DNA from: Chroococcidiopsis sp. CCMEE 29
GTDB lineage: Bacteria > Cyanobacteriota > Cyanobacteriia > Cyanobacteriales > Chroococcidiopsidaceae
Length of the DNA stretch: 64,000 nucleotides
Assembly: GCF_023558375.1 (NCBI RefSeq)
Contig: NZ_CP083761.1
Coordinates: 5,163,001-5,227,000, forward strand
Direction of reading: 5' to 3'
Shown here: positions 37,323 to 46,389 of the stretch, in pieces
How positions within the stretch are numbered: position 1 is the stretch's first letter
Layout of the letters: every line of letters starts with the position of its first letter
Program-made: the position numbers and the translations under genes
The notes under the pieces: model-generated
What the model saw: only the letters and a program-made list of their open reading frames with translations
The model's database searches: none
Told to the model about the DNA's origin: nothing

Positions 37323-38180
37323 TTAACTCCTGACCCCTGACCCCTGTTCAAAAGCTTGCCGCTTTAAGATCACCATATTGCTACCTACCACCGGACTGCG
37401 AGCCAGCAGCATCCCTTGAGAATCAGTAATTTCTAGGCGGCTGAAGTCTAATTCCTGAGAACGCTCTAACATCCGAGCTGCTAACTTTTCCTGCTGCGAT
37501 TGTTGGAGATTGTACCAATCGTTACCGACTTTGATCGTTAAACGGCTAGCCTCGAAGTCAACTTGAATTGACTGAATCAGCCCATCGGCGTAGCGATCAG
37601 TAATTTCAGCCACTTGATCTTCAATCGACGCAATCAGATTCTGCTCTGGTGTCAATTCTACAGTCGGCGTGGGAGACGGCACTGGCTCTGGCGACGGTAT
37701 TACCTCGACAGGTTGCGGTTCTGCAGGTGCTGTTAAGTCCGGTGGAGTAGTGATGATTGGAGTCGGCACTGGCTCAGAGGTTGGAGCAGATACTGACTCA
37801 GAGGGAGGAACAATTGCCACCTCAGCAGGTTTCTCAGATAACAAAACTGAGGTTGTCCACACTAGAATCACGGCAATTCCAGCAATGATGCCAGTCAAAC
37901 CAGTATCCGACAGCTTTGCTGACAAGTTTTCCGGCAACGCAGAGCGGATTTTTGCTAAGGCAGCACCCCACCCCGTCTGAATTTTACCCAAAAAAGTCGG
38001 CTTTGTAGCCTCTGATGGTTCTTCCAGTTTCACCACCAACCCTTCTAACAGCCCAATTGTCCCTCGCAGAGTTTTGATAGTTTGAGCTTTCAAAAACCCT
38101 TGCTCAACATTGGTTTCCAACTGGCTTCCTTCTGATTCCGAGGAAGGCGGCGGTTGTAAATTCGGCGGCTCCTGTGACAT
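37323..38180 (-). CDS. Single-pass membrane protein with proline-rich linker, conserved in cyanobacteria
   Basis: About 285 residues. N-terminal cytoplasmic part (QTIKTLRGTIGLLEGLVVKL), one TM helix near 95-115 (LTGIIAGIAVILVWTTSVLL), a Pro/Ser/Thr-rich linker (about 120-170) and a C-terminal domain (EQNLIASIEDQVAEITDRYA...LTIKVGNDWYNLQ). Function unknown. The last codons are built from CCCTGAC heptamer repeats (QGSGVRS end), suggesting a repeat has replaced the original C-terminus. ATG at 38180 with GGGAG upstream. Confidence 0.8.
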   Translation of the reverse strand: MSQEPPNLQPPPSSESEGSQLETNVEQGFLKAQTIKTLRGTIGLLEGLVVKLEEPSEATKPTFLGKIQTGWGAALAKIRSALPENLSAKLSDTGLTGIIAGIAVILVWTTSVLLSEKPAEVAIVPPSESVSAPTSEPVPTPIITTPPDLTAPAEPQPVEVIPSPEPVPSPTPTVELTPEQNLIASIEDQVAEITDRYADGLIQSIQVDFEASRLTIKVGNDWYNLQQSQQEKLAARMLERSQELDFSRLEITDSQGMLLARSPVVGSNMVILKRQAFEQGSGVRS

Positions 38181-38307
38181 CAAATCTCCCTCAAGGGCAA
38201 CGAATTAGACACAAACTACGATAAATTCTTACGAGTAGCTGTATCTTCAGCCCTAATCTATCATTTCGCGTTTGACTCTAAGCCTCTCGTTTTGAACCAG
38301 GTAATAT

Positions 38308-39234
38308 ATGACCCTCAAACGTCGCCAGTTTTTATTTTTAAGTAGCCTTAGCGGTCTTGGTTTAGGCTTTCTGGCTAAGATGCTCCTGAATCAGAACGCC
38401 GAGAATGCTGATGTTAATTCCGCGATCACCTTTAATCTTGCCCTAGAACCCACAATAGCTAAGTCGTCACCAATCGCCCCAATTCTACGTTTTGTTTCCG
38501 TAGCAGATACAGGAACTGGGGCACAAGGTCAGTATGCGGTAGCCAAGGCAATGACTCAATATCGCCGCCAAAACTCATATGATTTCGTACTCTTGGCTGG
38601 GGATAACATTTACAACAACGGTGAAATTGAAAAGATTAGTGCGGTGTTTGAGCGTCCTTATCAACCTTTGCTCAAGCAGGGAGTCAAATTCCATGCCTGT
38701 TTAGGCAATCATGACATTCGCACCGCCAATGGTGAACCCCAAGTCCGCTATCCGGGCTTTAATATGCAAGGGCGCTACTACACTTTCCGCCGCGATCCAG
38801 TGCAATTTTTTGCCTTAGATACCAACTCTAATGCTGACTGGAAGACTCAGCTAGTGTGGTTAGAGCAAGAACTGAGCCGCAGTAATTCATCCTGGAAAAT
38901 TGTATTTGGTCACCATCCTGTCTATTCATCTGGTCACTACGGCGTAAGCCAAACCTTCATAAAAACCCTAGCTCCCCTGTTTCAGAAGTACGGCGTTCAA
39001 CTGTATATCAATGGGCATGACCACAATTATGAACGCACGCGCGCCATGAATGGAACAACGTATCTTGTTTGTGGTGCTGGTGCAGGAGTTCGTCCAGTTG
39101 GTCGTTCAGCGTGGACAGAGTATTCTGCCAGTCAGTTGAGTTTTGCCGCCTTTGATGTGTATAGCGATCGCATAGAAATTAGCGGCATCGACACCAAAAA
39201 CCGCGTGTTTGACCAAGGTATTATCCAAATATAA
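38308..39234 (+). CDS. Exported metallophosphoesterase (purple acid phosphatase-like)
   Basis: A 308-residue protein with a Tat-type signal (LKRRQFLFLSSLSGLGLGFL). Metallophosphoesterase motifs: ADTGTG, GDNIYNNG, GNHDIR, GHHPVYSSGH and GHDHNYER, which together bind the two metals. It probably hydrolyses phosphomonoesters in the periplasm. Stands alone; convergent with the downstream methylase gene. Confidence 0.9.
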   Translation: MTLKRRQFLFLSSLSGLGLGFLAKMLLNQNAENADVNSAITFNLALEPTIAKSSPIAPILRFVSVADTGTGAQGQYAVAKAMTQYRRQNSYDFVLLAGDNIYNNGEIEKISAVFERPYQPLLKQGVKFHACLGNHDIRTANGEPQVRYPGFNMQGRYYTFRRDPVQFFALDTNSNADWKTQLVWLEQELSRSNSSWKIVFGHHPVYSSGHYGVSQTFIKTLAPLFQKYGVQLYINGHDHNYERTRAMNGTTYLVCGAGAGVRPVGRSAWTEYSASQLSFAAFDVYSDRIEISGIDTKNRVFDQGIIQI

Positions 39235-39291
39235 ACATTGGGTGATAATCCATACTTTAGCTAGTTTTATTCTGTGAATTAATAACAACCT

Positions 39292-40131
39292 TTAATAGGA
39301 AGTTACCAATAATTCGGAGATTTTTCCCCGCTTATTGGCGTCAGAATTGATTGCCCTAGTTGCTAATATTTCGTGAATTTTAAATTCACTGTATAGTGCT
39401 CTAATAAAGGGGCAATCAGAATTAGATAGCATAACCCTCACTCCACGCTCAGCTAGTTTTGCAAATATATCTCTCAACCTAATTTGGTCTGCTTCGTTAA
39501 ATGAATAACGGCTGTAGGCTGTGAAGTTACTAGTAGAGCTTAATGGATAATAAGGAGGATCAAAGTATACGAAATCTTGAGGACTTTTTGCATAATCCAA
39601 AACAGCATCAAAAGGTTTTACTTCAATTCGGGCTAATTGAAGCGCTGCTGATACTGAGTGTAGTAAATCAGGATGGCAAATCTGAGGATTTTTATATTTT
39701 CCTACTGGAACATTAAATTTTCCTTGGGAGTTTTCTCGATATAAACCATTGAAACAGGTTTTATTCAAGTAAATCAAACGAGCTGCCTTTTGTAAAGGTG
39801 TACCTTCGTTCCATGAGCGCACCTCATAGTAATAGTCTTTATTGTGTCTGGCTTGATGCTCTTTTAGTAGTAAAATTAATTGCTCAACATTATCCCTAAT
39901 ACAACAATAAGTATTAATCAATTCAGAATTAATATCTGTAAGAACTGCCTGAAAAATTGATCGAGAACGAAATAAATAGAAAAATACAGCACCCCCGCCT
40001 AAAAATGGCTCATAGTAAGTTTCAAATTTTTGAGGAAAATATGGAAAATATTGAGCAATTAACTGTTTTTTGCCGCCTGCCCACTTTAAAAATGGGCGTG
40101 GTGAATTTGGCTGAAAATGTGGAGGTAACAT
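39292..40131 (-). CDS. D12-class DNA adenine-N6 methyltransferase (Dam type)
   Basis: A 279-residue enzyme of the Dam/DpnM class. SAM-binding motif FLKWAGGKKQLIAQ at the start, EPFLGGGAVFFYL, catalytic DPPYYPL (about 190) and LSNSDCPFIRALY. No restriction enzyme gene is adjacent, so it is probably a solitary methylase; GATC is the usual target for this class and the genome has many GCGATCGC sites. Low-GC codon use relative to neighbours hints at transfer. Confidence 0.9.
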   Translation of the reverse strand: MLPPHFQPNSPRPFLKWAGGKKQLIAQYFPYFPQKFETYYEPFLGGGAVFFYLFRSRSIFQAVLTDINSELINTYCCIRDNVEQLILLLKEHQARHNKDYYYEVRSWNEGTPLQKAARLIYLNKTCFNGLYRENSQGKFNVPVGKYKNPQICHPDLLHSVSAALQLARIEVKPFDAVLDYAKSPQDFVYFDPPYYPLSSTSNFTAYSRYSFNEADQIRLRDIFAKLAERGVRVMLSNSDCPFIRALYSEFKIHEILATRAINSDANKRGKISELLVTSY

Positions 40132-40377
40132 TAAAGTTGAAAATTAGCTTTTAACCTAAATCGTACTCAGGAAAAGCTATATTTTATATTGAACGAGCAA
40201 CATAAAAGCCAAATATAGTAATCCTAAATAAATTGTGAGATGTGGGATCGGCATCTTGCCTATCTAGACGGGAAGCCTGCCCCATAAATCAAATTAGATT
40301 GCTATATATTAAAATCAATATAATTCAAAACTGTACAAAAATACTCTGAACCTATAACAAAGGACCTCTAAATCAAG

Positions 40378-40587
40378 ATGTTTAACGGATTCTGGGAAAA
40401 TGTTTCTCGCTATCCCCGCTACTTCATTACTATTATCCTGGGCGTATTCTTAAACGCGATCGCCCCTTTGGTACCACTGCTTAAGCGCCCCAGCACAGCG
40501 ATCCCACTCCTAGGCGCATTGATTGGGCTGCTTGCTTTCATGTTTTTCACTCTCCGGGCTATGTTGGGTTTGGGTTCAGTCTTCTAG
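40378..40587 (+). CDS. DUF751 / Ycf33-like small membrane protein
   Basis: A 69-residue protein (MFNGFWENVSRYPRYFITII, then LGVFLNAIAPLVPLLKRPST) with two hydrophobic helices. DUF751 proteins are conserved in cyanobacteria and related to plastid Ycf33; function unknown. It sits 76 bp upstream of rbfA, as in other cyanobacteria. Confidence 0.9.
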   Translation: MFNGFWENVSRYPRYFITIILGVFLNAIAPLVPLLKRPSTAIPLLGALIGLLAFMFFTLRAMLGLGSVF

Positions 40588-40663
40588 ACTAGAGTATTGG
40601 TAGAAGCATTGCAGACACCCTCTTGCTCTACCAGTCGAACGCCAGTAAGGGAGAGGAGATGTC

Positions 40664-41095
40664 ATGGCTACAAGTCGTCGCGTTGCCCGCGTTGCCGAAT
40701 TGATTAAGCGCGAAGTTAGCCAAATGCTGCTCTACGGTATCAAGGATGACCGTGTGGGTGCAGGAATGGTAAGTGTGACTGATGTGGATGTTTCCGGCGA
40801 CTTACAACACGCCAAAGTCTTTGTCAGTATCTATGGCACAGAAGAAGCCAGAGCAGAAACAATGGCAGGCTTGAGGTCGGCGACGGGTTACGTCCGCAGT
40901 GAACTGGGACAGCGAGTTCGCCTGCGTCGGACACCAGAAGTGGTGTTTCAGGAAGATCGCTCGATAGAGCGGGGAACCAGGGTACTGTCGTTGATTAATC
41001 AGCTGAACCATAAACGCCTGTCTGATGAGGAGGCAGAAGCAGATCAAAACATAGACGAGTATGATGTTGTATCAGCTGAGGAAGAAGCAGAATAA
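40664..41095 (+). CDS. rbfA: 30S ribosome-binding factor A
   Basis: A 143-residue protein with the KH-like RbfA fold: [40 protein letters not shown] and [20 protein letters not shown]. It assists 16S rRNA 5'-end maturation and cold adaptation. An acidic tail follows residue 120. ATG at 40664 preceded by GGAGAGGAG. Confidence 0.95.
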   Translation: MATSRRVARVAELIKREVSQMLLYGIKDDRVGAGMVSVTDVDVSGDLQHAKVFVSIYGTEEARAETMAGLRSATGYVRSELGQRVRLRRTPEVVFQEDRSIERGTRVLSLINQLNHKRLSDEEAEADQNIDEYDVVSAEEEAE

Positions 41096-41146
41096 TCTAA
41101 CTGGCATAGCGTAAAATATAGTCCGTTTCAACAGACTTTAACTTTC

Positions 41147-41170
41147 AGCCTGGAATTTAGGTTCCAGGCT
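41147..41170 (+). terminator. Hairpin after rbfA, probable terminator
   Basis: AGCCTGGAA and TTCCAGGCT form a perfect nine-pair stem with a 6-nt loop, followed by TTGCT. It lies between rbfA and the GH3 gene. Confidence 0.6.
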
Positions 41171-41205
41171 TTGCTATCAGGACAGTATTAATAGGAGTTT
41201 GTGGT

Positions 41206-42819
41206 GTGACGCGATTGCTACCTAATTTAGACACGCTCTCCCTAGCGGAACAAGTAGCTCAGATGATTGTGGTGCGAGCCTCTGGATATCTGTTTGATCA
41301 CCAAATTCAGTATCCAGCTTGGGAACCACCAACGGCAAAACTGCAACATTGGCTAGAAAATCTGGGCGTTGGTGGCGCGATCTTACTGGGAGGTAGTGCT
41401 GGGGAATTGGCACTTAGGTCACAACAGCTACAAAACTGGGCAAAAATTCCCTTGCTGATTGCAGCAGATATCGAAGAAGGAGTCGGACAGCGCTTTTCAG
41501 GCGCAACTTGGTTTCCACCCCCAATGGCAATTAGCGCGATCACCCGTAAAAATCCAAGCCTTGCTCAACACTATGCTGCACAAATGGGAGCAATTATTGC
41601 CCAAGAAGCGCTCTCCATTGGCATTAACTGGGTACTCGCGCCAGTAGTCGATGTTAACAATAACCCCAATAACCCTGTGATTAACGTCCGGGCATTTGGG
41701 GAAACCCCGGATACAGTCAGCGAGTTAACAACTGCCTTTATTCGGGGTGCTAAAACCTATCCCGTGTTGACTGCTGCTAAGCATTTTCCCGGTCATGGTG
41801 ACACTGCTACCGATTCCCATCTGGATCTACCCGTGCTGCCTCACTCCCCAACCCGATTGGCCGAAATTGAATTACCTCCTTTTAAGGCAGCGATCGCTGC
41901 TGGGGTGGATGCGGTCATGAGTGCTCATCTACTGATTCCTAGCTGGGATGCCGAACTACCGGCAACGCTGTCTGAGCAAATTTTGACCCAGCAGCTGCGA
42001 CAGAGTATGGGATTTGCCGGATTGATTGTTACAGATGCTCTGGTAATGGGAGCGATCGCCAATCGTTATGGTGTGAATGAAGCTCCAGTCTTAGCGGTAG
42101 AAGCTGGGGCAGATATTTTATTGATGCCAATTGATCCAGAAGGAGCAATTCAGGCTGTATGTGAGGCGGTGGAGAGTGGTCGCATTTCCCCAGAGCGGAT
42201 TCGTGCCTCGGTTGAGCGGATCTGGGATGCTAAGTTCAGGCTAAGGGATGAGGGGCGTGGGGCGTGGGGCGTGGGCTCAGAGGTTACAGATTCAGTTCTA
42301 GAATTGGCTCAGCCGGAGGCATTTGCTTTAGTTGACAAGATTTTGTCTGAAACTCAGGTGGTTCATGGGGCTGTGCCTCTACAGTTAGAAAAATTTAACC
42401 GCCCTTTATGCAACTTGATTGTAGTGGATGATCTGCTGGCGTGTGATTTCTTGAATCGACAAGCTCCAGCGATCGCTCTACCAACGCAACTAGGCTACAC
42501 CACTCAGCTGAGCGATCTCCATACACCTAATACTCCTAAACAAGATGGAAATCACCCTACCCTGCTTCAGCTGTTCATTCGCGGTAATCCTTTCCGAGGT
42601 AGTGCTGGCATGACTCAAGTGGCGCAAGCTTGGGTTGAAAGATTATTAAGTTCAGGTAATCTCCAAGCCTTGGTTATCTACGGTAGTCCTTATGTCCTAG
42701 ACCAATTTCTTCCAGCTTTATCGCCACAAGTTCCTTGCATCTTTTCTTATGGACAGATGCGAGCTGCTCAGGCTATCGCCTTGCAAACCTTGTTTCAATT
42801 CAAAAGTCCACTATCCTAA
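41206..42819 (+). CDS. Glycoside hydrolase family 3 beta-N-acetylhexosaminidase-like
   Basis: A 537-residue NagZ-type GH3 enzyme. Core motifs: LLIAADIEEGVGQRF, INWVLAPVVDVNNNP, AAKHFPGHGDTATDSHLDLP (catalytic His/Asp loop near residue 190) and GFAGLIVTDALVMGAI (nucleophile Asp). It would release N-acetylglucosamine from muropeptides in recycling. A C-terminal domain of about 180 residues is extra to classical NagZ. Near 42252-42275 the coding sequence contains GGGGCGT repeats (encoding GRGAWGVG). GTG start at 41206. Confidence 0.9.
   Translation: MTRLLPNLDTLSLAEQVAQMIVVRASGYLFDHQIQYPAWEPPTAKLQHWLENLGVGGAILLGGSAGELALRSQQLQNWAKIPLLIAADIEEGVGQRFSGATWFPPPMAISAITRKNPSLAQHYAAQMGAIIAQEALSIGINWVLAPVVDVNNNPNNPVINVRAFGETPDTVSELTTAFIRGAKTYPVLTAAKHFPGHGDTATDSHLDLPVLPHSPTRLAEIELPPFKAAIAAGVDAVMSAHLLIPSWDAELPATLSEQILTQQLRQSMGFAGLIVTDALVMGAIANRYGVNEAPVLAVEAGADILLMPIDPEGAIQAVCEAVESGRISPERIRASVERIWDAKFRLRDEGRGAWGVGSEVTDSVLELAQPEAFALVDKILSETQVVHGAVPLQLEKFNRPLCNLIVVDDLLACDFLNRQAPAIALPTQLGYTTQLSDLHTPNTPKQDGNHPTLLQLFIRGNPFRGSAGMTQVAQAWVERLLSSGNLQALVIYGSPYVLDQFLPALSPQVPCIFSYGQMRAAQAIALQTLFQFKSPLS
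42252..42275 (+). repeat. GGGGCGT heptamer array inside the GH3 gene
   Basis: Three tandem GGGGCGT units in frame within the coding sequence, at the junction between the catalytic and C-terminal domains. Because 21 bp is a multiple of 3 the frame is preserved. Confidence 0.65.
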
Positions 42820-42920
42820 CGCTTTTTCATCACTCTAGGCGGAGGAAAATAAGAAATCCTTGGATTCTAAAGGGGAGGGAATGGCGCCTCGGCTTCGATT
42901 CAGTCGATCCTCTTCTGGCA

Positions 42921-43305
42921 CATTTACTAGATACCAATATCTGTATTCAGATTATTGCTGCAGAGCCTAGAGTAGTGGGAGAATTTTGGATCAGGCGGAA
43001 CGAGTGCTACATCTCTACCATCGTATTAGCAGAAATTTACCAATGGATACACAGGAAACACCTCAGAGCCTGAAAGATACACACAAGCTCTAGGAACACT
43101 CGAACAAGCTCTGCATATAGTCAAATTCGATCAAGCAGCAGCTATTGAATTTGGTAACATTCAAAGTGAAGTAAACTGTGGTGGCAGAGCTACCGGAACA
43201 TTCAACATAATGGTTGCTGCGGTTGTCCGCTCCTGTAATTATACTCTTGTTACTGCCAATATTAGCCGCTTTAGAAATATCAGTAGCCTGCGACTAGAGA
43301 ACTGG
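42921..43305 (+). pseudogene. VapC-type PIN-domain toxin, frameshifted
   Basis: The first frame reads LLDTNICIQIIAAEPRVVGE...CYISTIVLAEIY, with the PIN catalytic Asp in LLDTN. The frame is lost near 43043 and resumes one base off as SEPERYTQALGTLEQALHIV...TFNIMVAAVVRSCNYTLVTA and RFRNISSLRLENW, the usual VapC C-terminus. There is no start codon immediately before LLDTN, and no clear VapB antitoxin upstream. Non-functional as read. Confidence 0.75.
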
Positions 43306-43896
43306 ATGGACAACTCTGTGCAGATCATTGATACCTCTAAACCTGAGATTTTCCTCACAGGTCACAATAGATCAGGTATTTTACACGAAATCGCAAAAGC
43401 CTTAAAAGACCTTGGTATCAATATTATAGAAGCCGTAGGAAAAACTAGAGTTAATAGCAATAACCCTGCCGCTGGCTTCTCAATGAAAATTTCTCTTCCC
43501 TCAAGCGTAAATATAAAAACAGTGCATTCAACTTTGAACAGTCAACTTAATTTAAACATTAATATCAGCTTTAAAGACAGCGATAGCCCAAGTAATTTCA
43601 GTCCTATCAGCTCTGAAGGTCAAGATAATTTCAATTCAAGGGAAACATCCCATTCAGATTATAAAATAATGATTATTAAGGGAAAGGATAGAGTTGGATT
43701 AATAGCTACATTTACATATCCCTTATATGAAAGAAAAATAAATATTATTAATTTTCATGTTACCTCCCTTAATCAGGATGGAATTTTCAACATCTGTTTC
43801 ATCTTAAGTAGAGATCCAGAGCAAGACTGGGAACAAGTCCGTACGGAAATTCAAGAAGTTGAACGTGATACAACACAGGTATTTTACCTCGTTTGA
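43306..43896 (+). CDS. Tandem ACT-domain protein
   Basis: A 196-residue protein with two ACT-like domains: EIFLTGHNRSGILHEIAKAL (first) and IMIIKGKDRVGLIATFTYPL (second), a GcvR-like or GlnD/PurU-like ACT pair without an enzymatic domain; probably an amino-acid-sensing regulator (inference). The frame is continuous with the C-terminal part of the PIN remnant (LENW-MDNSVQ). I place the start at the ATG at 43306 where PIN sequence ends, but an upstream start at 43210 would give a PIN-ACT fusion. Confidence 0.7.
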   Translation: MDNSVQIIDTSKPEIFLTGHNRSGILHEIAKALKDLGINIIEAVGKTRVNSNNPAAGFSMKISLPSSVNIKTVHSTLNSQLNLNINISFKDSDSPSNFSPISSEGQDNFNSRETSHSDYKIMIIKGKDRVGLIATFTYPLYERKINIINFHVTSLNQDGIFNICFILSRDPEQDWEQVRTEIQEVERDTTQVFYLV

Positions 43897-43897
43897 T

Positions 43898-43924
43898 CCC
43901 CCAAACCCTTGGAGGGCTAGGGGG
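43898..43924. terminator. Convergent hairpin between ACT gene and M50 gene
   Basis: CCCCC (43898-43902) pairs with GGGGG (43920-43924), with an inner CCCTTGGAGGG stem. It lies between two convergent genes and could terminate both; T-tract is weak. Confidence 0.5.
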
Positions 43925-43941
43925 CTGCTTAGAGGATTTTG

Positions 43942-45438
43942 CTAACCCCCGATGCCTAAGCGTCCTGCCAAGGCGGGAGTTAGGGGTAGGAGAGTGGCAA
44001 CCATCAAAAACAGAGCTAAAAGACCTAATGCTGCTCGTGCATCGTCAGGTTCGGTTAATTCATTCAGGCTAGGACGTTCTAAATCCCGTTGTAAGAATAC
44101 AATCATGATCGCCCAATACAAAGCTAGAGGATTAGCCAGAGAAGCGATCGCCAGCACAATTAAAGTTGCTAGCGTTGTGCGCCTAGCTGTTTTGCGTCCG
44201 TAAATCGCCTGTACAATCCGACCTCCATCTAGCTGTCCCGCTGGCATTAAGTTTATAGCTGTAATTACCAAGCCCAACCACCCAACCACTGTCAACGGAT
44301 TGACATCTACTATCGGCTGCTGTAAAGCAGAACCCAATATCACCCGTGCTAGTGTTCCTACCAAGATGGAACCTTGGAAAAACTCAGTTGGCACTTGAAA
44401 CAAACTGCCTGAGTGAGAAAGCACTAAGCCTACTAGCAGCAGCAACAAAGAGACTATGCCCCCAGCAGCTGGACCTGCAATAGCAACATCAAATAAGACT
44501 TTGCGGTTAGGCAGCACAGACTCAAAACGAGTAATTGCACCAAAAGCCCCAATTTGCAGTGCGGGCAGAAAAAAGGGTGGACTGAGGCGAACTTGGTGAC
44601 GACGAGCCAGCAACCGATGACCAATTTCATGGGCTGCTAACACTGCTAGAATACCCGCAGCAATGGGCAGAGGTTCCAGGAACCGCTCCGGAGCAGTGAA
44701 GAAATCAAAACCTAGCAGTAGCCCTCCAGTCTCTAAACTTGTAGCAATCGTAGTTATAAAGAGAATCGCCGCTAAGACTTTTTGGGACAGGGTAGTTGGT
44801 CGAATATCATTGCGGCTGGGAAGGACAATGACAACAGGCTTGCCATCCAGGTTTTCCACTAAGAACAGCCGATAGCGATCGCCTAGTTGCGCTTGCAAAT
44901 TGGTAGACAAACGCTCGTAAACTTTATCTGGTTCTCCCCGCAGATTGCCCTTGAAGATCACGCCTTCTTGATAGGGAATCGTTTCTGTGGCGAAAAACGT
45001 ATCAATCCCGAAAATTCCTCGCATAGCGCTGAGATCTTCATCGGGTATCGGTACTAACTCTATCTTCGGTGGCGCTTCGACTGGTTGTGTTTTACCATTT
45101 GGCGCTTCCTCTGTCTCCTGGGTCGAGTTTATGATCCTTTCTGTTGCTCGCGATCGCAGCACCGCATCTTGATCCGCTGCTCTCAGGCGATTGCCTAGCC
45201 AAATGTACACTACTGTTGAAGCGACTAAAAAGAACAGAACACCGACAAGGTTGATATAAATGCCAACAGCAAACAACCCAAAAAACAGCAGCCAAGGAGC
45301 TATCAACACCACTGACTGCAACCAGGCTAAGATTCCCAGTTTGCCAAAAGGTCTGGCTCGATAAAAGCCCCAAGCCAATATCCCGAAAGCAGCTAGCACA
45401 ACTAGCGAGATGACAGAGGTTTCTGACGCAGTAAACAT
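43942..45438 (-). CDS. Site-2 protease family (EGY1-like) membrane metalloprotease
   Basis: A 498-residue membrane protein. Two N-terminal helices, a soluble domain (IPDEDLSAMRGIFGIDTFFA, GRLRGEPDKVYERL-type region), then the M50 core: AAHEIGHRLLARRH zinc site and NLMPAGQLDGGRIVQAIYG. It is homologous to plastid EGY proteases, and conserved in cyanobacteria. The frame is open upstream to 45546, but ATG at 45438 (MFTASETSVISL) gives the conserved start. Confidence 0.88.
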   Translation of the reverse strand: MFTASETSVISLVVLAAFGILAWGFYRARPFGKLGILAWLQSVVLIAPWLLFFGLFAVGIYINLVGVLFFLVASTVVYIWLGNRLRAADQDAVLRSRATERIINSTQETEEAPNGKTQPVEAPPKIELVPIPDEDLSAMRGIFGIDTFFATETIPYQEGVIFKGNLRGEPDKVYERLSTNLQAQLGDRYRLFLVENLDGKPVVIVLPSRNDIRPTTLSQKVLAAILFITTIATSLETGGLLLGFDFFTAPERFLEPLPIAAGILAVLAAHEIGHRLLARRHQVRLSPPFFLPALQIGAFGAITRFESVLPNRKVLFDVAIAGPAAGGIVSLLLLLVGLVLSHSGSLFQVPTEFFQGSILVGTLARVILGSALQQPIVDVNPLTVVGWLGLVITAINLMPAGQLDGGRIVQAIYGRKTARRTTLATLIVLAIASLANPLALYWAIMIVFLQRDLERPSLNELTEPDDARAALGLLALFLMVATLLPLTPALAGRLGIGG

Positions 45439-45643
45439 TTTTGATCGCAACCTAGCAGCTAGAGCTAATAAGTCTACTGTAGCGGAGTCGGTTACTCTTG
45501 CTAAGAGGCGATCGCTTGCGCACAAGTTTAGGTGACCCTTGCACACTGCTAGCCAAGGTGGTATATTTGAAAAGCTGGGTTAGCTACTTAGTAGAGTCTC
45601 CAGCGTTTCACGAGGCAGATAAAACCTCATAAGTCATTACTGA

Positions 45644-45715
45644 GGGCGGTTAGCTCAACGGTAGAGCGCCTGCCTTACAAGCAGGATGTTACAAGTTCGA
45701 ATCTTGTACTGCCCA
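45644..45715 (+). tRNA. tRNA-Val (anticodon UAC)
   Basis: A 72-nt cloverleaf. Acceptor GGGCGGT pairs with ACTGCCC (one G-U); anticodon arm CCTGC-CTTACAA-GCAGG gives TAC; T-arm TTGTA/GTTCGAAT matches. CCA is not encoded beyond the discriminator A. A transposon-end-like sequence starts 8 nt after it. Confidence 0.95.
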
Positions 45716-45723
45716 TCTATACT

Positions 45724-45790
45724 TGTTGTCGATTGCCAAATTAATTGTCATCGTTGTCAACTTGATGTCGCTTTGACAAGTTATTTGTCA
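45724..45790. mobile_element. Candidate type V-K CAST transposon end (TnsB-site-like array)
   Basis: Within 67 bp there are at least four TTGTC/TGTCA/TGACA motifs, e.g. AATTGTCATCG, TTGTCAACTTGATGTCG and the near-palindrome TTGACAAGTTATTTGTCA. These closely resemble the repeated TnsB-binding sites of cyanobacterial V-K CAST ends (TGACAAATTATCTGTC-type). It begins with TGT directly after tRNA-Val, a known attachment context, and abuts the truncated cas12k. The opposite end was not found. Confidence 0.6.
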
Positions 45791-46321
45791 TTCAAATCTG
45801 AGTAAGTAGCAGATGACGCAGCGAGTAAGGATATCGTCTGTGTCGTTATATACTTTCCAAAGTTTGCCAGCAACACTACCTTCTTGGGAGGATAGGGAAC
45901 TGAGAAGTTGGGCGGCATTGCTGCGAATTACCTCAATAGAAGTGTTACTTTCTGCAATTAACTCTTCATCACTTTTGAGCATTTCTAGCCAACGAGTTTG
46001 CCCTTTTAGTTTTTGCTCTAGTCGTTGCTGAAGTTTAAACCAGGACTTGTAGATGTACTCAACAACAGCGATCGCACTTGTATAAAACCGCCCTGGTTGA
46101 CCGATGAAGCGGGGGTCAGCTTTGAGAGGTTGACATAGCTGTTTGACTATTCCAGCCGGAAGTTTGCCATTTTTTCTCCAAGTTTCAAACTCAGGATGTT
46201 GAGCCATTTGCGCTAGTAATTCGTTAATTAAGGGCGTGTTCAGGTCTGCCATTGATTTCTAGAGATGATGGCGGATTGAAACGCTTGCAACCAAACGACA
46301 CTGAACGGTAATCTGGCTCAT
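45788..46321 (-). pseudogene. cas12k: Cas12k (type V-K CRISPR effector), N-terminal fragment
   Basis: From ATG 46321 the minus strand reads MSQITVQCRLVAS...HHL-stop-KS, then MADLNTPLINELLAQMAQHP and ETWRKNGKLP, LCQPLKADPRFIGQPGRFYT, SAIAVVEYIYKSWFKLQQRL and GQTRWLEMLKSDEELI: the N-terminal region of Cas12k as in Scytonema CAST. Codon 21 is TAG. The gene stops at about residue 177 (RCVICYLLRFE), where normal Cas12k continues for about 460 more residues including the RuvC-like part. So it is doubly inactivated. It is divergent from the CvkR-type gene, as in intact systems. No tracrRNA or V-K array remains. Confidence 0.87.
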
Positions 46322-46339
46322 ACCTTTTACACAATAATG

Positions 46340-46365
46340 TATAATACATACATATATGTATTATA
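46340..46365. promoter_or_regulatory. Palindrome between cas12k and the MerR-type regulator
   Basis: TATAATACATA and TATGTATTATA are perfect 11-bp inverted repeats with 4 bp between, in the 68-bp divergent intergenic region. Position and symmetry fit the operator of the CvkR repressor that controls cas12k (inference). Confidence 0.55.
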
Positions 46366-46389
46366 ACTGTCCTCTGTAAAATCAGAGGT

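Noticed and set aside
45788-46252. Independent hypothetical protein of 154 residues
   Set aside because: Sequence is a clear Cas12k N-terminal segment, and the missing first 23 codons are found upstream interrupted by a TAG.
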